A DNA stretch of 64,000 nt from Saccharibacillus deserti (GTDB lineage Bacteria > Bacillota > Bacilli > Paenibacillales > Paenibacillaceae). The DNA is taken from the NCBI RefSeq assembly GCF_013618475.1, contig NZ_JABJVN010000002.1, forward strand, positions 434,001 through 498,000. Reading direction: 5' to 3'. Below the pieces are notes generated by a model, which had not been told where the DNA came from, ran no database searches, and was given only the letters and a program-made list of their open reading frames with translations. Position 1 is the first letter of the stretch. Each line of letters starts with the position of its first letter. Shown piece after piece: positions 62,083 to 64,000 of the stretch. Made by a program: the position numbers and the translations under genes.

Positions 62083-62613
62083 TTACTGTCCGCTCAACTC
62101 GTCGATTTCGTTAAGGGAGAAGCTGTAAACCTGCTTTTCGTCGACGTGATAGACGCTGAGCATCTGCGCGGGTTCGTCGAAATTGAGAATCCGGCAGGGA
62201 ATACTGAGCCGGTTGCCTCCCGGTTTGTTGACGACCACGCGAACCAGCCGGTTCTTGCTGATACTGTCCCGAATATCGTCGGGAGTCAAATGGGAAGAAG
62301 CTTGTGAGAGCGCTTTGGCAACGGTGGCCGCAGCCGCAGTTTGGGCAGCCGCAGCGGCTTTGGCCTGAAATCCTTTGGCTGCGGACAAATTGGCTTTGGA
62401 CTTTTCCACGTAATTCGTTTTCATGCTGGCCAGCGCCGATTCGATGACTTTGCCGAGCTCGATTCCCGAGTTGATACGAAGGTCGACGACTTTGTCCGAA
62501 GTGTTCAAAAGCGCCAGGAGGGCCTGCAAAGTCTCGGCGTTGGTCGAGCCTTCGATCAGAATGTCCACGTTGAATAAAAAGCCGGAACGTTCTTGCGATG
62601 TCTTATTGTTCAT
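62083..62613 (-). CDS. Unknown protein with alanine-rich helix
   Basis: This 176 aa protein starts at ATG 62613 after GGGGGAATT. It has an N-terminal region (FLFNVDILIEGSTNAETLQALLALLN), a helical alanine-rich stretch (KAAAAAQTAAAATVAKAL) and a C-terminal beta-rich part (RLVRVVVNKPGGNRLSIPCRILNFDE, QMLSVYHVDEKQVYSFSLNEID) that looks like a small SH3- or WYL-like barrel. There is no signal or membrane helix. No family is recognised. Codon use matches its neighbours, so it is probably a native gene. Confidence 0.65.
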   Translation of the reverse strand: MNNKTSQERSGFLFNVDILIEGSTNAETLQALLALLNTSDKVVDLRINSGIELGKVIESALASMKTNYVEKSKANLSAAKGFQAKAAAAAQTAAAATVAKALSQASSHLTPDDIRDSISKNRLVRVVVNKPGGNRLSIPCRILNFDEPAQMLSVYHVDEKQVYSFSLNEIDELSGQ

Positions 62614-62841
62614 AATTCCCCCGGTCTGAACCCGTTCAAATTTGGATAAGGATTTTGCCTTAAAATCGGAATCCGTGTCTCCTCATATTACCATGACTTT
62701 TGGCATAATCCTAGTCCCGTAGGACTTCCGGCCAATCGGAATATCCATTTTAAGGGGGCGGGTTCGAGCGGATGTTCCGGAAAATATGTTCGCCTACTTG
62801 CCTTTGATAAGGCGGCTGCGGAGGCTTTAAGCGGGTCTATT

Positions 62842-62867
62842 GTTTCGCCGCAATTTCGATCGGGTAA
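62842..62867 (+). promoter_or_regulatory. Sigma-B-type promoter candidate of dps
   Basis: GTTTCG (62842-62847) and GGGTAA (62862-62867) with 14 bp spacing match GTTTnn-N14-GGGwAw. It lies 110 bp before the dps start. A CGGCAG/TGCCG hairpin sits in the leader (62880-62902). Confidence 0.5.
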
Positions 62868-62977
62868 ACTCTAACTAGAAGCGGCAGAGCAAAATGCTGC
62901 CGTGCCCGTTTGACAACTTGTCCGCTGCGCTCCATATTTCAAACGCGGATTACATTTTGAAGGAGAGAGGGATAATC

Positions 62978-63442
62978 ATGGATAAAACAAAAACGGAAGC
63001 CCAAACCAAAACACTCGAGGAAATTCTGAACCGTCAGGTCGCGAACCTGAATGTTCTTTACGTTAAAATCCATAACTTCCACTGGTATGTAAAAGGCGAG
63101 AACTTCTACACGCTGCATGTGAAGTTCGAAGAACTTTACAACGAAGTGACGGAGAAAATGGACGAAGTGGCCGAGCGCATGCTGACCATCAAGGCAAGCC
63201 CTGCCGCTACCATGAAAGAATATCTGGAATTGTCCAGCATTCAAGAAGCAGCCGGCGGCGAAGATTACCGCACGATGGTCCAAACGATCATCGAAGACTT
63301 CGCAACGGTAGCCGAAGAGATGCAGGAAGGCCTGGAACTTGCCGAAGAAGCACACGATCAAGCGACAAGCGATATGCTCATTGCCATGAAACAGGATCTC
63401 GAGAAGCATATGTGGATGCTGCGTTCGTTCCTCGGACACTAA
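62978..63442 (+). CDS. dps: Dps-family ferritin-like protein
   Basis: This 154 aa protein starts at ATG 62978 with AAGGAGAGAGG upstream; the frame to 62894 is not supported. NVLYVKIHNFHWYVKGENFYTLHVKFEELYNEV and the following MDEVAER contain the intersubunit ferroxidase His, Asp and Glu residues of Dps. Twelve subunits form a shell that oxidises and stores iron and shields DNA from peroxide. The gene is monocistronic, with a strong terminator after it. It has no lysine-rich DNA-binding tail. Confidence 0.93.
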   Translation: MDKTKTEAQTKTLEEILNRQVANLNVLYVKIHNFHWYVKGENFYTLHVKFEELYNEVTEKMDEVAERMLTIKASPAATMKEYLELSSIQEAAGGEDYRTMVQTIIEDFATVAEEMQEGLELAEEAHDQATSDMLIAMKQDLEKHMWMLRSFLGH

Positions 63443-63488
63443 GAGAACAACAAAACTTACGGAATTCCGGCTGTGGCCGGTTATATGG

Positions 63489-63518
63489 AAAGCCCGGTCT
63501 GAAAACGACCGGGCTTTT
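63489..63518 (+). terminator. Terminator after dps
   Basis: AAAGCCCGGTC (63489-63499) pairs with GACCGGGCTTT (63507-63517), followed by T. Confidence 0.85.
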
Positions 63519-63635
63519 GCTTTTTGAACAGGAAAGTCCGATACAAATAGTTGCACAAAATTCATTGATTACACGCTTAAATTTTTAAATGTATGGCGAT
63601 TCGTTGAACTGAAAAATAAATTCGGGTAAAATAAA

Positions 63636-63672
63636 TTGAGAATCAACGATAATCAGTTTATAATCATTACAA
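63636..63672 (+). promoter_or_regulatory. suf promoter with PerR-like box
   Basis: TTGAGA (63636-63641) and TATAAT (63659-63664) are 17 bp apart. TTATAATCATTACAA (63658-63672) differs from the PerR box TTATAATnATTATAA at one position and covers the -10. A partial copy lies at 63675-63687. Fur-like GATAAT half-sites are also near. Confidence 0.6.
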
Positions 63673-63752
63673 GGTTATAATTATTTTGGTTAGAGTGTTT
63701 GATCAAAAGGATATCACGGATTCACCATTATATTTCTGGAGGGACGCTGAAC

Positions 63753-64000
63753 ATGGCAACTAAATTCGTCATCGAAGGACTCAAAGCTCAGATCGAAGGC
63801 AAGGAAATTCTGAAAGGCATCAATCTGGAAATGAACGGCGGGGAAATCCATGCGATCATGGGACCGAACGGCACAGGCAAAAGTACGCTGGCTTCCGCGC
63901 TGATGGGACATCCGAAATATGAAGTGACCGAAGGTACGGTTACGCTGAACGGCGAAGATGTGCTGGATATGGGCGTGGACGAGCGTGCGCTCGCCGGTAT
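63753..64000 (+). CDS. sufC: Fe-S cluster assembly ATPase SufC (3' end outside window)
   Basis: The first 82 residues are visible. MATKFVIEGLKAQIEGKEILKGINLEMNGGEIHAIMGPNGTGKSTLASALMGHP contains the Walker A site (GPNGTGKST) of SufC, which works with SufB and SufD to build iron-sulfur clusters. TGGAGGGACG precedes the ATG. In Bacilli sufC is the first gene of sufCDSUB, so the rest should lie just past the window. The promoter carries a PerR-like box, suggesting response to peroxide or iron. Confidence 0.95.
   Translation, partial: MATKFVIEGLKAQIEGKEILKGINLEMNGGEIHAIMGPNGTGKSTLASALMGHPKYEVTEGTVTLNGEDVLDMGVDERALAG

Overview
This 64 kb window looks like a chromosomal core segment of a Gram-positive, spore-forming Firmicute of the Paenibacillaceae; a Saccharibacillus-like genome is my best guess. 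The reasons are a moderately GC-rich sequence with strong AGGAGG-type ribosome binding sites and sigma-A promoters, a Spo0E-type phosphatase, AbrB, LiaFSR, LutABC, T-box, SAM and FMN leaders, and a GlnR/TnrA-type operator. I saw no rRNA, tRNA, IS element, phage, CRISPR array or clear genomic island. The genus is inferred from gene content, not from a marker gene.

Layout. 1-5.1 kb: the end of a class I/II aminotransferase, a Spo0E-like gene, then a tight operon of lipoprotein, cobalamin adenosyltransferase, RluA pseudouridine synthase, ArsC/Spx-like protein and 5'-3' exonuclease. 5.1-6.2 kb: a gene-free 1.1 kb stretch with terminators, small inverted and direct repeats and a pentanucleotide microsatellite. 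6.2-11 kb: phosphodiester glycosidase, MOSC protein, HRDC protein and corA with a long structured leader. 10.8-14.8 kb: a SAM-riboswitch transsulfuration operon metA-metI-metC. 14.9-21.8 kb: DUF1304 protein, mqnC, a Fur-box iron-uptake operon without its ATPase, and an S9 peptidase. 22-25.2 kb: HAD phosphatase and T-box-controlled thrS. 25.4-33.1 kb: cell-envelope stress genes, namely a small basic protein, liaFSR, htrA and an OmpR/kinase pair. 33.4-40.4 kb: ispH, lutABC facing a catabolite-controlled lactaldehyde dehydrogenase gene, then a PadR regulator with its membrane protein partner.

40.7-45.9 kb: aroF-type DAHP synthase, glnA behind a GlnR/TnrA box, serC, trmL and abrB. 46-52.3 kb: a second phosphodiester glycosidase with a coiled-coil membrane partner, a DUF2161 nuclease-fold protein, a LacI regulator and a GH2 beta-mannosidase. 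52.5-64 kb: a hotdog thioesterase, an FMN-riboswitch EamA transporter, an alpha/beta hydrolase, a phospholipase D-like membrane protein with eroded HKD motifs, a PAS histidine kinase, DegV, two small membrane proteins, an unknown conserved-looking protein, dps and the start of the suf operon.

Regulatory RNA is the strongest theme: SAM, T-box and FMN leaders are clear, and a fourth leader, in front of corA, shows alternative pairing and a terminator but matches no class I can name. The FMN riboswitch in front of an EamA transporter predicts a riboflavin transporter outside the usual RibU family. The glutamine synthetase is of the long GSI-beta type with the adenylylation-site tyrosine, yet it carries a Gram-positive GlnR/TnrA operator. 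Most of the rest is ordinary core metabolism. I did not find an obvious new defence or mobile system.
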